Assembly: GCF_008704205.1 (NCBI RefSeq)
Contig: NZ_VXLC01000001.1
Location: 1,240,001-1,304,000 of the forward strand
Direction of reading: 5' to 3'
Origin: Nocardia colli
GTDB lineage: Bacteria > Actinomycetota > Actinomycetes > Mycobacteriales > Mycobacteriaceae
Length of the DNA: 64,000 nucleotides
Shown here one piece after another: positions 47,157 through 56,609 of the stretch (position 1 is the first letter of the stretch; each line of letters opens with the position of its first letter). The position numbers and the translations under genes were made by a program. The notes beneath the pieces were generated by a model that was not told the origin of the DNA, did no database searches, and saw only the letters and a list, made by a program, of their open reading frames with translations.

Positions 47157-47981
47157 TCAGGCGCGGGACTTGCGGGCCACCGCGCGCTGGCCGCGCTTGC
47201 CGGGAACGGGCAGATCGTCGCGCATGGCCACCCATTCGGCGGTGGTCAGCCAGAGTTCCTGGGCGCGGGCGTCGGCGGTGTTGTGGAAGATCCGGCGGCC
47301 GCGATCGTCGCGCAGTTCCTGGGCGACGGTGGACCAGCGCGGGGCGCGCTCGTGCTCGGTCAGGTAGTCGCCGAGGTAGGCGGCGACCGCGGTGCCGATG
47401 GTGTTGACCGGGCGCAGCGAGACTCGGTTGCCGTACTGGTCGGAGTGGAAACGGCGACCGGCGCACAGCGATCCGGCGTTGGCGTTGGAGGCGATCCAGC
47501 CGGCCCGCTGGGCGCGCTCGATCAGCCAGAGGTGTTTCACCGCCGACGGGGCGATGTCGCCGATGCGGGTGCGGATCAGCGTCATGACCTGCTCGGAGGA
47601 CAGCACGTCGCGGCGGGTCGGGCCGATGCCGTGCGCGGTCCAGTGGGCGTCGGCCAGGGTGGCCAGCGCGCGGCCGAAGTCGTCGATGCTGCGCTGGGCG
47701 CGGCGGCCGAGGCGCTCGATGCGTTCGGCCTCGCGGCGCATCTCGTTCTGCGCGGTGAGGGTGCGGATCGCGGCCATGGTCGGCACCTGGCCGCGTTCGA
47801 GCAGCTCGAGGATGGCGGCGGAGGTGGCGGGATCGGCGGTGGCGGCAACCGGGAGGGAGTCGCGTTTGAGCGCGAAGTCCTGCGGGCTGATCGCGCGGCT
47901 CAGCAGATCGACCGCGGAACGATCGCCGGCGAAGTCGGTGCTGGAAAGCAACGCGGTGGCGATGTCATCAGGCTTTTGCAC
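47157..47981 (-). CDS. Conserved hypothetical protein, helical
   Basis: 274 residues, soluble, Ala/Arg-rich and mostly helical. Notable stretches: 'ALLSSTDFAGDRSAVDLLSR', 'NEMRREAERIERLGRRAQRS', 'VLSSEQVMTLIRTRIGDIAP', 'HLWLIERAQRAGWIASN' and 'HERAPRWSTVAQELRDD'. The latter parts look like helix-turn-helix units ('VKHLWLIERAQRAGWI' and 'WSTVAQEL'), so a DNA-binding role is conceivable. The GTG at 47981 follows GGAGGAA at ideal spacing. No named family recognised. It is divergent from dnaX with a long regulated intergenic region. Confidence 0.65.
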   Translation of the reverse strand: MQKPDDIATALLSSTDFAGDRSAVDLLSRAISPQDFALKRDSLPVAATADPATSAAILELLERGQVPTMAAIRTLTAQNEMRREAERIERLGRRAQRSIDDFGRALATLADAHWTAHGIGPTRRDVLSSEQVMTLIRTRIGDIAPSAVKHLWLIERAQRAGWIASNANAGSLCAGRRFHSDQYGNRVSLRPVNTIGTAVAAYLGDYLTEHERAPRWSTVAQELRDDRGRRIFHNTADARAQELWLTTAEWVAMRDDLPVPGKRGQRAVARKSRA

Positions 47982-48044
47982 GGTGAGAAGTTCCTCCGAT
48001 GGATGTGGAACTCGGCTGCGCTGGAACTCGGCGGTGCGGGAACT

Positions 48045-48089
48045 TTGGTTGTGCCCCGGTCGGGATGAGGGACCGGCCGGGGCAACCAA
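48045..48089 (-). promoter_or_regulatory. Leader hairpin with an alternative fold
   Basis: Outer stem ttggtt/aaccaa and gccccgg/ccggggc with a 2-base bulge; alternatively an inner stem ccggtc/gaccgg that cannot coexist with part of it. It lies 64-108 bases upstream of the start at 47981. Confidence 0.5.
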
Positions 48090-48341
48090 CCTGATGAAGG
48101 TTTGGCTACCGAAGTTGCCGATTGCCACGGTAGCCAGCCGATTGCGTCGGTGTCACCCTCGTTGACGCTTTCGTTATCTCCACAAACCTGCGGTAAATCG
48201 GGGCATGAGTACATATTTTCCGGTCTACATGGGGGAATTGGGCGGTAATTTCCCGCGATCGACCGGTGCTTCGTCAGCGATAGCTCATGCGTTGCCGCTG
48301 TTGCTATCGGTCAGTGGGGGTTAATAAGGGCCGCAGAATCT

Positions 48342-48357
48342 TGTGATTTGGATCACA
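48342..48357. promoter_or_regulatory. CRP/GlxR-type binding site
   Basis: TGTGA-TTTGGA-TCACA, an exact match to the TGTGA-N6-TCACA consensus of CRP and its actinobacterial relative GlxR (cAMP-dependent). It is 92 bases upstream of the dnaX start and about 360 bases from the divergent gene. Confidence 0.65.
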
Positions 48358-48449
48358 TTCAAGGGGTCTCCGCTGTTGGTGTTCCGCCGCGCCGGGCCCG
48401 GCGGTCAGCGCGAATGTTCTTTGTCGGTGCGCGCCGGTAACCTCTGGCC

Positions 48450-51098
48450 GTGGCTCTGTACCGGAAGTACCGACCGGCAACGTTCGCTGAGGTAGTGGGT
48501 CAGGAGCACGTCACCGACCCACTGAGCACCGCCCTGGACACCGGCCGGATCAGTCATGCCTACCTGTTCTCCGGCCCGCGCGGCTGTGGCAAGACCTCGT
48601 CCGCGCGCATCCTCGCGCGCTCGCTGAACTGCGTGCAGGGGCCGACCTCGAAGCCGTGCGGCGTCTGTCCGTCCTGCATCGCGCTCGGCCCGGGCGGGCC
48701 CGGCAATCTGGACGTGATCGAACTCGACGCCGCGAGCCACGGCGGCGTCGACGACACCCGCGAACTGCGCGACCGCGCCTTCTACGCGCCCGCCGAATCC
48801 CGCTACCGCGTCTTCATCGTCGACGAGGCGCACATGGTCACCACGGCCGGCTTCAACGCGCTGCTGAAGATCGTCGAGGAGCCGCCGGCCCACCTGATCT
48901 TCATCTTCGCCACCACCGAGCCGGACAAGGTGCTGCCGACCATCCGCTCGCGCACCCACCACTACCCGTTCCGGTTGCTGCCGCCCGCCACCATGCGCGG
49001 CCTGCTCGGCAAGATCTGCGACCAGGAGCAGGTGACCGTCGAAGAGGCGGTGTACCCCTTGGTGATTCGCGCCGGCGGTGGTTCCCCGCGCGACAGCCTC
49101 AGCGTGCTCGACCAGCTGCTGGCCGGTGCGGGACCCGAGGGCGTCACCTACTCCAGGGCGGTCTCGCTGCTCGGCGTCACCGACGTCGCGCTGATCGACG
49201 ACGCGATCGGCGCGCTGGCAAACAACGACGGCGCGGAGCTGTTCGGCACGGTCGACCGGGTGATGGAGGCGGGGCACGACCCGCGCCGGTTCGCCGTCGA
49301 CCTGCTCGAGCGGCTGCGCGATCTGATCCTGATGCGCGCGGTGCCCGACGCGATCGAGCGCGCGCTGGTCTCCGGGCCGGGGGATGTCCTCGATCGGATG
49401 CGTGATCAGGCCGGGCGGCTCGGTCCGGCCACGTTGGCGCGTTATGCGGAACTGCTGCACGAGGCGCTCGGGGAAATGCGCGGCGCGACGTCGCCGCGGC
49501 TGCTGCTCGAGGTCGTCTGTGCGCGGATGCTCCTGCCGTCGGTCTCGGATGCCGAATCCGCCACGTTGCAGCGGTTGGAGCGGCTCGAACGCGGATTCGC
49601 CGGCGGGGCCGTCGCGCCGTTGCCCGCGGCCTCGTCGGGCTCCGCGCCCGCGGATGCGGCCGTGGCGGCTGTGTCCAGGCCCGCTCCTATTTCCAGCTCG
49701 CCCGAGTCGACCCGTCGCCGGGGCGCGGAGGCGTTGGCCGCCATCCGCCGGGAGACTGCTGGATCGTCCGGCGGCGCGCCGGAGAACGCGGGCAGCCCGG
49801 GTACTGCCGGGTCTACAACGACGGCCGCCCCGCCCGCGACGACTGCGAGCGATGTGGGTGCTGCGCAGACCCGCCACGAGCCGGTTGTCGCGGCGGCCGA
49901 AGCGGCACCGGCCGATGCTGTCCGGACCGAATCGGGTGCTTCGAACTCCGGCACCGCCTCGGCGAGTGCCGCGGGTCAGGATGCTTCAACGGACGGAGCG
50001 TCGGCGGCGACGGCCCGCGATACCGCTGAGATCGGCGCAGCCGTGCCCGCTGTCACCGGCGCAGATCCGATCGCCGCGGCGTCGGATACCGCGTTCGAAC
50101 AGTCGGGCGCATCGACTCCGGCGCAGCCCGAATCCGTCAGCCCCGCAGCGTCTTCCGTACCGCCCGCGGCCGCGCCGGAGCAAGTTCCGGCCGGTTCGCC
50201 CGAGCCGGTACCGGCCGCGGATGAGCCCGAACGCGAACCGGTGCAGGCGTTTTCCGGAGTGGAATCGGTTATCCGGGAGGTTGCCGAGCAGGCTCCTGTC
50301 GAACCGGCCGCCGCGCCGCCCGCTGCGGTGCAGCCCGATCCGGTCGCCGAACCGGAACCGTCGACCGCCCCGAACGCGGACCTGCTGCGCGAGGTCGAGG
50401 CTGCCTGGGCGGACATCCGCGCCAAGGTGCGTGAGTTCGGCGCCGCCGTGCAGGCGATGCTGGCCGGCGCCTCGGTCTCCCGCATCGAAGGCGACACGAT
50501 CGTCTTCGCCCATCAGCACGCGCCGCTGGCCCAGCGGCTCTCGGATCCGCGCAACCTGGACGCGGTGCGCTCGGCGGTGCACGCGGTCCTCGGTCGGGCG
50601 CACGATGTGCGCTGGGAGGCCGGCGGCGGCGCGGCGCGACCTGCGGCGACACCGCGGGGCGGTGGGCAGGCGAAGCCGCAGCGCGGGGCCGGGCAGCCGG
50701 CCGCGCGTGAATCCGGCAACGCGCCCGCGCGCGGCACGGATGCGCCTGCGCCGCCGCGTTTCTCGCGGCCGAGCCAGGCCAAGAACGCCGCTGCCGCGGA
50801 CCCGGCGGGCGGCGCGAACAAGCCGCGCCCGTTCGGCGACGACGATATTCCGCCGCCCGATTTTCCCGATCTACCGGACGATCCCGGCCCTTTTGATTCC
50901 GCGCCGCCCGAGTCGGCGCAGCCCACGGTCGGCAACGAGGCAGGTGGCGGGGTGGTACCGGAGACCACGCCCGAGGACGAAGAGGAGATGATTCGCGCCG
51001 CGGCGGTGCCGGTGGCGCCCGAGGATCGGCGCGACCCCGACGAGGCTGCCCTCGAATTGCTGAAGAGTGAGCTGGGGGCCACACGGCTGAGTGGTTGA
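48450..51098 (+). CDS. dnaX: DNA polymerase III gamma/tau subunit
   Basis: Clamp-loader ATPase, 882 residues. The N-terminus 'ALYRKYRPATFAEVVGQEHV' is diagnostic. Walker A GPRGCGKT (42-49), zinc Cys at 61, 70, 73, 76, Walker B 'RVFIVDEAHMV' and sensor 'IFATTEPDKVLPTIRSRTHH' follow. Residues ~385-640 are a long Ala/Pro/Ser/Glu-rich linker of low complexity, then a tau-specific DNA-polymerase-binding domain ('LLREVEAAWADIRAKVREFG'). A GTG start at 48450. No obvious A-rich slippery site for gamma production was found, so tau may be the only product. dnaX lies ~15 kb from aspC; the two are adjacent in M. tuberculosis. Confidence 0.95.
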   Translation: MALYRKYRPATFAEVVGQEHVTDPLSTALDTGRISHAYLFSGPRGCGKTSSARILARSLNCVQGPTSKPCGVCPSCIALGPGGPGNLDVIELDAASHGGVDDTRELRDRAFYAPAESRYRVFIVDEAHMVTTAGFNALLKIVEEPPAHLIFIFATTEPDKVLPTIRSRTHHYPFRLLPPATMRGLLGKICDQEQVTVEEAVYPLVIRAGGGSPRDSLSVLDQLLAGAGPEGVTYSRAVSLLGVTDVALIDDAIGALANNDGAELFGTVDRVMEAGHDPRRFAVDLLERLRDLILMRAVPDAIERALVSGPGDVLDRMRDQAGRLGPATLARYAELLHEALGEMRGATSPRLLLEVVCARMLLPSVSDAESATLQRLERLERGFAGGAVAPLPAASSGSAPADAAVAAVSRPAPISSSPESTRRRGAEALAAIRRETAGSSGGAPENAGSPGTAGSTTTAAPPATTASDVGAAQTRHEPVVAAAEAAPADAVRTESGASNSGTASASAAGQDASTDGASAATARDTAEIGAAVPAVTGADPIAAASDTAFEQSGASTPAQPESVSPAASSVPPAAAPEQVPAGSPEPVPAADEPEREPVQAFSGVESVIREVAEQAPVEPAAAPPAAVQPDPVAEPEPSTAPNADLLREVEAAWADIRAKVREFGAAVQAMLAGASVSRIEGDTIVFAHQHAPLAQRLSDPRNLDAVRSAVHAVLGRAHDVRWEAGGGAARPAATPRGGGQAKPQRGAGQPAARESGNAPARGTDAPAPPRFSRPSQAKNAAAADPAGGANKPRPFGDDDIPPPDFPDLPDDPGPFDSAPPESAQPTVGNEAGGGVVPETTPEDEEEMIRAAAVPVAPEDRRDPDEAALELLKSELGATRLSG

Positions 51099-51128
51099 CA
51101 ACCACCGCCGCCAGGACGTTAAGTTAAC
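51095..51128 (+). promoter_or_regulatory. Promoter and palindrome upstream of fadA
   Basis: TTGACA (51095-51100, overlapping the dnaX stop), 18-base spacer, TTAAGT (51119-51124). The -10 lies inside an 11-base palindrome GTTAA-G-TTAAC (51118-51128), a likely operator. The resulting 5' leader would be about 260 bases. Confidence 0.5.
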
Positions 51129-51298
51129 CGGAGTTCGCACACCACGGTAGTATGAACGGGTGGCCGTGAGCTCCGGTACGACGAGGTTCTATGGTATGCC
51201 CAGGCGTATGGGCGATCGGAACCTGCGTCCGCCGTCGCATGCCGCGTTTTGTACAGCGTCAGGACGGTCGGTCGCGGGACCGGTCGGCGAGGTTACCC

Positions 51299-51329
51299 GC
51301 GGCTACCCCGCATCGCGCGGGGTAGCCGC
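51299..51329 (+). terminator. Strong hairpin between dnaX and fadA
   Basis: Perfect 13-bp stem gcggctaccccgc / gcggggtagccgc with a 5-base loop, 61 bases before the fadA start, no T-run. It could end dnaX transcripts or be a structure in the fadA leader. Confidence 0.55.
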
Positions 51330-51389
51330 ACAGAGCGCTCGGACGGACGACGTCCGGCCGCCGCACCTTTAAGGAAGGAACACTCCGAT

Positions 51390-52604
51390 ATGACCACAGA
51401 GGCCTACATTTACGAGGCCATCCGCACTCCGCGCGGCCGCGGCAAGAAGAACGGCTCGCTGCATTCGGTCAAGCCGATCGACTTGACTGTTGGTCTGATC
51501 CAGGAGCTGCGCGGCCGCTTCCCGAACCTCGACGAAGACCGGATCTCGGATCTGATCCTTGGTGTCGTCAGCCCCGTCGGTGACCAGGGCATGGACATCG
51601 CCCGCACCGCGGTGACCGTGGCCGGCCTGCCGGACACCGTCGGCGGCTTCCAGCTCAACCGGTTCTGTGCCTCCGGCCTCGAGGCCGTCAACCTGGCCGC
51701 GCAGAAGGTGCGCTCCGGCTTCGACGACCTGGTCCTGGCCGGCGGCGTCGAGTCCATGTCCCGCGTGGCGATGGGCTCCGACGGCGGCGCGTGGGCGCTG
51801 GACCCGGCCACCAACTACGACACCTACTTTGTGCCGCAGGGTGTTTCGGCCGACCTGATCGCCACCATCGAGGGCTTCAGCCGCGATGACGTCGACGCCT
51901 ACGCGGTGCGCTCGCAGGAGCTGGCCGCCAAGGCCACCACCGGCGGCTACTTCGCCAAGTCGGTTGTTCCGGTCAAGGACCAGAACGGCATCGTCGTGCT
52001 GGACAAGGACGAGCACATGCGTCCCGGCACCACCGCCGAGGACCTGGCCAAGCTCAACCCGTCCTTCGCCGTGATCGGTGAGATGGGCGGCTTCGACGCG
52101 GTCGCGCTGCAGAAGTTCTACTTCGTCGAGAAGATCAACCACGTGCACCACGGCGGCAACAGCTCGGGCATCGTCGACGGCGCCGCGCTGGTGCTGGTCG
52201 GCACCGAAGAGGCGGGCAAGGCGTCCGGCCTGACCCCGCGTGCGCGCGTCGTCGCGACCGCGACCAGCGGCGCCGACTCCACCATCATGCTGACCGGCCC
52301 CACCCCGGCCGCCAAGAAGGCGCTGGCCAAGGCGGGCCTGACGATCGAGGACATGGACCTCGTCGAGATCAACGAGGCGTTCGCCTCGGTGGTGCTGAAG
52401 TTCCAGAAGGACCTGAACGTCCCGGACGAGAAGCTGAACGTCAACGGTGGCGCGATCGCGATGGGCCACCCGCTGGGTGCCACCGGCGCGATGATCACCG
52501 GCACCATGGTCGACGAGCTGGAGCGCCGCAACGGCCGCTACGCCCTGATCACCCTGTGCATCGGCGGCGGCATGGGCGTGGCGACCATCATCGAGCGCGT
52601 CTAA
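51390..52604 (+). CDS. fadA: Acetyl-CoA C-acyltransferase (thiolase), FadA
   Basis: Last step of beta-oxidation: thiolytic cleavage of 3-ketoacyl-CoA. 404 residues with catalytic Cys93 in '[13 protein letters not shown]', '[11 protein letters not shown]', the His in '[15 protein letters not shown]' and the second Cys in '[11 protein letters not shown]'. The ATG at 51390 follows AAGGAAGGA. It is followed after 39 bases by fadB; the pair corresponds to mycobacterial fadA-fadB (Rv0859-Rv0860), whose products form the trifunctional enzyme complex (established knowledge). Promoter, palindrome and a strong hairpin lie in the 290 bases upstream. Confidence 0.95.
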   Translation: MTTEAYIYEAIRTPRGRGKKNGSLHSVKPIDLTVGLIQELRGRFPNLDEDRISDLILGVVSPVGDQGMDIARTAVTVAGLPDTVGGFQLNRFCASGLEAVNLAAQKVRSGFDDLVLAGGVESMSRVAMGSDGGAWALDPATNYDTYFVPQGVSADLIATIEGFSRDDVDAYAVRSQELAAKATTGGYFAKSVVPVKDQNGIVVLDKDEHMRPGTTAEDLAKLNPSFAVIGEMGGFDAVALQKFYFVEKINHVHHGGNSSGIVDGAALVLVGTEEAGKASGLTPRARVVATATSGADSTIMLTGPTPAAKKALAKAGLTIEDMDLVEINEAFASVVLKFQKDLNVPDEKLNVNGGAIAMGHPLGATGAMITGTMVDELERRNGRYALITLCIGGGMGVATIIERV

Positions 52605-52643
52605 ACCCAACCGGCAGCTGAGAATTCAAGGAGACACAGAGCT

Positions 52644-54794
52644 GTGAGCGAAACCAACATGATCGGTTGGGAGCAGGATTCGGACGGCATCGTCACGCTG
52701 ACGATGGACGACCCGAACCAGGGCGCCAACACGATGAACGAGCTGTACAAGACGTCGATGACCGCGACCGTCGAGAAGCTCGAGGCCGAGAAGGACAACA
52801 TCACCGGCGTGGTGCTGACCTCGGCGAAGAAGACCTTCTTCGCCGGCGGCGACCTGAAGAACATGATCAAGGTCGGGCCGGACGACGGCCAGGGCGTGAT
52901 GGACGAACTCTTCACCATCAAGGACGCGCTGCGCCGCCTGGAGACCCTGGGCAAGCCGGTCGTCGCCGCGATCAACGGCGCCGCGCTCGGCGGTGGCCTG
53001 GAGATCACCCTGGCGACCCACTACCGGATCGCCGCCGACGTGCCGGGCGTGCAGCTCGGCCTGCCCGAGGTCAGCCTCGGCCTGCTGCCCGCCGGTGGCG
53101 GCGTCACCCGCACCGTGCGCATGCTCGGCCTGCAGAACGCCCTGATGCAGGTGCTGTTGCAGGGCAACAAGTACCGCCCGGGCAAGGCCAAGGAAATCGG
53201 CCTGATCAACGAGGTCGTCGGCTCGATCGAGGAACTGGTCCCCGCGGCCAAGGCCTGGATCAAGGCCAACCCCGAGGGTGGCGTGCAGCCGTGGGACAAG
53301 AAGGGCTTCAAGATCCCCGGTGGCACCCCGTCCACCCCGGCCTTCGCGGCGAACCTGCCCGCGTTCCCGGCCAACCTGCGTAAGCAGCTCAAGGGCACCA
53401 ACATGCCGGCCCCGCGGGCGATCATGTCCGCCGCGGTCGAGGGCGCGCAGGTCGACATCGACAACGCGTCGCTGATCGAGTCGCGCTACTTCGTGCACCT
53501 GCTCACCGGCCCGGTCGCGAAGAACATGATCCAGGCGTTCTTCTTCGACCTGCAGTCCATCAACAACGGTGGCTCGCGGCCCAACGATGTCCCGAAGAAG
53601 GACATCAAGAAGATCGGCGTGCTGGGCGCGGGCATGATGGGCGCGGGCATCGCGTACGTCTCCGCCAAGGCGGGCTACCAGGTCGTGCTCAAGGACGTCA
53701 CCATCGAGGCGGCCGAGCGCGGCAAGAACTACTCGGAGAAGATTGAGGCCAAGGCCCTCTCCCGCGGCAAGACCACCGAGGAGAAGTCCAAGGCGCTGCT
53801 GGACCGGATCACCCCGTCCGCCGACGCCAAGGACTTCGACGGCGTGGACTTCGTGATCGAGGCCGTCTTCGAGAACACCGAGCTCAAGCACAAGGTGTTC
53901 CAGGAGATCGAGGACATCGTCACCCCGGACGCGCTGCTGGGCTCGAACACCTCGACCCTGCCGATCACCGGCCTCGCGGCCGGTGTGAAGCGCCAGGAAG
54001 ACTTCATCGGCATCCACTTCTTCTCGCCGGTCGACAAGATGCCGCTGGTGGAGATCATCAAGGGCGAAAAGACCTCGCCCGAGGCGCTGGCCCGGGTGTT
54101 CGACTACACCCTCGCGATCAAGAAGACCCCGATCGTGGTCAACGACAGCCGTGGCTTCTTCACCTCGCGCGTGATCGGCACCTTCGTCAACGAGGCCATC
54201 TCCATGCTCACCGAGGGCATCGAGCCCGCGACCATCGAGCAGGCCGGTCTGCAGGCGGGCTACCCGGCCGCGCCGTTGCAGCTGTCGGATGAGCTGAACC
54301 TCAAGCTCATGCAGAAGATCGCCAAGGAGACCCAGGAGGCCGCCGAGCACGGCGACACCACCATGGGCAAGAAGCGGCACCCGGCCCAGGATGTCATCGA
54401 CTACCTGGTGTCCGAGGGTCGTCCGGGTCGCCTGGAGAAGGCCGGCTTCTACGAGTACGACGAAGACGGCAAGCGCACCGGCATCTGGCAGGGCCTGCGC
54501 GATCACTTCAAGACCACGGCGGACTTCACCGTGCCGCTGCAGGATCTGATCGACCGCATGCTGTTCATCGAGGCGATCGAGACGCAGAAGTGTTTCGACG
54601 AGGGTGTGCTGGAGACCACCGCCGACGCCAACATCGGCTCGATCTTCGGCATCGGCTACCCGGCCTGGACCGGTGGCGTGCACCAGTTCGTAGTCGGTTA
54701 CCCGGGTGGGCAGGCGGCGTTCGTCGAGCGCGCCGACTACCTCGCCAAGACCTACGGCGATCGCTTCGAGGTTCCGGCCTCGCTGCGTAAGTAG
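52644..54794 (+). CDS. fadB: Multifunctional enoyl-CoA hydratase/3-hydroxyacyl-CoA dehydrogenase, FadB
   Basis: 716 residues. The N-terminal hydratase (~1-310) has the oxyanion region 'KKTFFAGGDLKNMI', and 'INGAALGGGLEITLATHYRI' and 'GLPEVSLGLLP' with the two catalytic Glu. The dehydrogenase begins at 'KKIGVLGAGMMGAGIAYVSA' (NAD-binding GxGxxG), with 'GSNTSTLPITGLA' and catalytic His in 'FIGIHFFSPVDKMPLVEII'. C-terminal 'IGSIFGIGYPAWTGGVHQF' closes the helical domain. The GTG start at 52644 follows AAGGAG. Very close to M. tuberculosis FadB (Rv0860) as I remember it. A long perfect terminator follows. Confidence 0.95.
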   Translation: MSETNMIGWEQDSDGIVTLTMDDPNQGANTMNELYKTSMTATVEKLEAEKDNITGVVLTSAKKTFFAGGDLKNMIKVGPDDGQGVMDELFTIKDALRRLETLGKPVVAAINGAALGGGLEITLATHYRIAADVPGVQLGLPEVSLGLLPAGGGVTRTVRMLGLQNALMQVLLQGNKYRPGKAKEIGLINEVVGSIEELVPAAKAWIKANPEGGVQPWDKKGFKIPGGTPSTPAFAANLPAFPANLRKQLKGTNMPAPRAIMSAAVEGAQVDIDNASLIESRYFVHLLTGPVAKNMIQAFFFDLQSINNGGSRPNDVPKKDIKKIGVLGAGMMGAGIAYVSAKAGYQVVLKDVTIEAAERGKNYSEKIEAKALSRGKTTEEKSKALLDRITPSADAKDFDGVDFVIEAVFENTELKHKVFQEIEDIVTPDALLGSNTSTLPITGLAAGVKRQEDFIGIHFFSPVDKMPLVEIIKGEKTSPEALARVFDYTLAIKKTPIVVNDSRGFFTSRVIGTFVNEAISMLTEGIEPATIEQAGLQAGYPAAPLQLSDELNLKLMQKIAKETQEAAEHGDTTMGKKRHPAQDVIDYLVSEGRPGRLEKAGFYEYDEDGKRTGIWQGLRDHFKTTADFTVPLQDLIDRMLFIEAIETQKCFDEGVLETTADANIGSIFGIGYPAWTGGVHQFVVGYPGGQAAFVERADYLAKTYGDRFEVPASLRK

Positions 54795-54805
54795 TCACCA
54801 ACGGT

Positions 54806-54840
54806 AAAGCCCGCCACCGCGTTTCGCGGTGGCGGGCTTT
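54806..54840 (+). terminator. Terminator after fadAB
   Basis: Perfect 16-bp stem aaagcccgccaccgcg / cgcggtggcgggcttt with a ttt loop, 12 bases after the fadB stop. Confidence 0.9.
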
Positions 54841-54898
54841 CGCCGTTTCACGGGTGGTTCGGCGGATTCGGGTGCTGTTCACCTGTTGGTACCGCATT

Positions 54899-56023
54899 AT
54901 GGATAGCGTGGTCTTCGTGAGACGTGGACAGGCACGACGTGCGCAAACCCTGCTGGTCGCGGCCGTCGCGCTGGCGCTGGCCGCGGCGCCGGCCGGCGCG
55001 GAGCCCGAGTCGGGCCACGCGGTCCGGCTGCTCGGCGAGCAGGTGATCCCCAACGATCTGGACTTCCAGGGCACCAGGGTCGGCGGCCTGTCCGGCATCG
55101 ATTTCGATTCGCGCACCGGCGATTACGTGCTGATCAGCGACGACCGTTCGGAGCGCAACCCGGCCCGGTTCTATACCGCGCGCTTCGCGGTCGGCGAAAA
55201 CGGCCTCGGCCCGGTGGAATTCACCGGCACCCGGCCGCTGCTGACTCCCGGCGGCACCGTGTACGGCCCGAAGTCGCTGGACCCCGAGGAGATTCGGATC
55301 GATCCGTGGTCCGGGGACTACTTCTGGTCGCAGGAGGGCGAGCGCACCGACACGGTGCTGGCCGACCCCTCGGTCCGGATCACCCGCCCCGACGGAACTT
55401 TCGCGGGCGAGCTGCCGATCCCGGACAACGAACGGATGCAGCCGAATTCGGGTCCCCGGCAGAACCTGGCGCTGGAGGGCGCGACGTTCGCCGCCGGTGG
55501 TTCCCTCTTCCTGACCTCGGTGGAAGCCCCACTGCTGCAAGACGGTCCGCTCGCGACGACGACCGCGGGCGCGACCTCGCGGATCACCGTGCAGACCCGG
55601 ACCGGTCAGCTGCTCGCGCAATACCCGTACACCATGGAGCCGGTGTTCGCCGAGTCCCGGCCGCAGCCCGACCTGGGCATGAACGGCATCGCCTCGATCC
55701 TGGCCGTCGACCCGGTCGATCCGGCGAAAGTCCTTGTGCTGGAACGCTCCTTCGTCTTCGGCGTCGGCAACAAGATCAGGATCTACGAGGCCGACCTGCG
55801 GGGCGCCACCAACGTGCTCGACGCCCCGCTCGGCAATGCGCGTCCGGCCGCCAAGCGCCTGCTGGTCGACCTGGCCGACGTCGGCCTGCGCAATATCGAC
55901 AATGTCGAAGGCATGACCTGGGGCCCGCGCCTGCCCTCCGGCGAACGCACCCTGATCCTGGTGAGCGACAACAACTTCGCCGACAACCAGATCACCCAGT
56001 TCATCGCCCTCGCCGTCCGCTGA
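54899..56023 (+). CDS. Secreted esterase-like phytase-domain protein
   Basis: 374 residues: signal peptide ('RAQTLLVAAVALALAAAPAGA', in parts) then a beta-propeller-like domain of the 'esterase-like activity of phytase' family (PF13449): 'VGGLSGIDFDSRTGDYVLIS', 'DPEEIRIDPWSGDYFWSQE', 'NLALEGATFAAGGSLFL', 'ILAVDPVDPAKVLVLERS', 'RNIDNVEGMTWGPRL'. ATG 54899 is used; GTG 54917 would give a shorter, equally good signal peptide. Probable secreted or surface phosphoester/ester-related enzyme; substrate unknown. Confidence 0.82.
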   Translation: MDSVVFVRRGQARRAQTLLVAAVALALAAAPAGAEPESGHAVRLLGEQVIPNDLDFQGTRVGGLSGIDFDSRTGDYVLISDDRSERNPARFYTARFAVGENGLGPVEFTGTRPLLTPGGTVYGPKSLDPEEIRIDPWSGDYFWSQEGERTDTVLADPSVRITRPDGTFAGELPIPDNERMQPNSGPRQNLALEGATFAAGGSLFLTSVEAPLLQDGPLATTTAGATSRITVQTRTGQLLAQYPYTMEPVFAESRPQPDLGMNGIASILAVDPVDPAKVLVLERSFVFGVGNKIRIYEADLRGATNVLDAPLGNARPAAKRLLVDLADVGLRNIDNVEGMTWGPRLPSGERTLILVSDNNFADNQITQFIALAVR

Positions 56024-56123
56024 GATGCCGATTGCGGCCCGCCGCGCACGAATCAGCCTGCCGCGCGTGAGATCGTCGGCGAATTCGTGCGCGGCGGGAT
56101 GAAACGTGCGCGGCGCGCTGGTG

Positions 56124-56576
56124 TCAGTCGGTGCGCAAGTCTTCGGTCGCGTCGCGGAATGCGTCGGCGGCGCGGGTGAAGTAGTCGAACAGCACCTCGC
56201 GTTGTTCGGGCGTGTAGCCGCCGACGATCTCGCCGATCCGGCGGCGAGCGGGTGCCAGCACCTCGTCCAATTCCGCTGGCGTGCCTACTAATTCGACCAA
56301 TACCTTGCGTCGGTCACCGGGCACCGGCACGCGGCGTACGTAACCCGCGGCTTCCAGCCGATCGATCAGCCGCGTTGTCGGACCGGTGGTCAGTCCGCTG
56401 CGCGTGCCGAGCTCGCCCGGCGTCATCGGCCCGGTCAACTCCAGGATGTTCAGCGCGTACAGATCGGTCGCGCCCAGGTCGACGGCCCGCGCCCCGGCCT
56501 GTCCATGCAGCATGACCGCACTCAGATACCGCTGGTAGACCTTGCTCGCATCCGAGCGCGCAGAAGGTGTTGACAC
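56124..56576 (-). CDS. MarR-family transcriptional regulator
   Basis: 150 residues with the MarR winged helix: 'TPGELGTRSGLTTGPTTRLI', 'LEAAGYVRRVPVPGDRRKVLVEL' (wing with the DxRR signature). GTG 56576 is preferred because GGAGG lies at proper spacing; ATG 56594 is also open. It is divergent from a SnoaL-like gene, and overlapping palindromes of GAAGAA/TTCTTC fill the gap. It most likely represses that gene pair and itself. Ligand unknown. Confidence 0.87.
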   Translation of the reverse strand: MSTPSARSDASKVYQRYLSAVMLHGQAGARAVDLGATDLYALNILELTGPMTPGELGTRSGLTTGPTTRLIDRLEAAGYVRRVPVPGDRRKVLVELVGTPAELDEVLAPARRRIGEIVGGYTPEQREVLFDYFTRAADAFRDATEDLRTD

Positions 56577-56609
56577 GGCCGACCTCCATCTCATAATCTC
56601 TTCCTCAAC

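Larger units (their letters stand above)
47982..48449. other. 468-base divergent intergenic region upstream of dnaX
   Basis: No gene. It holds a large hairpin (48045-48089) in the leader of the minus-strand gene, a consensus CRP/GlxR site (48342-48357) and an AT-richer segment (about 48180-48360) where promoters for both directions would fit. Confidence 0.6.

Noticed and set aside
48450-51098. Programmed frameshift in dnaX
   Set aside because: No A-rich slippery heptamer followed by a hairpin was found in the region where gamma would end; the frame is continuous.
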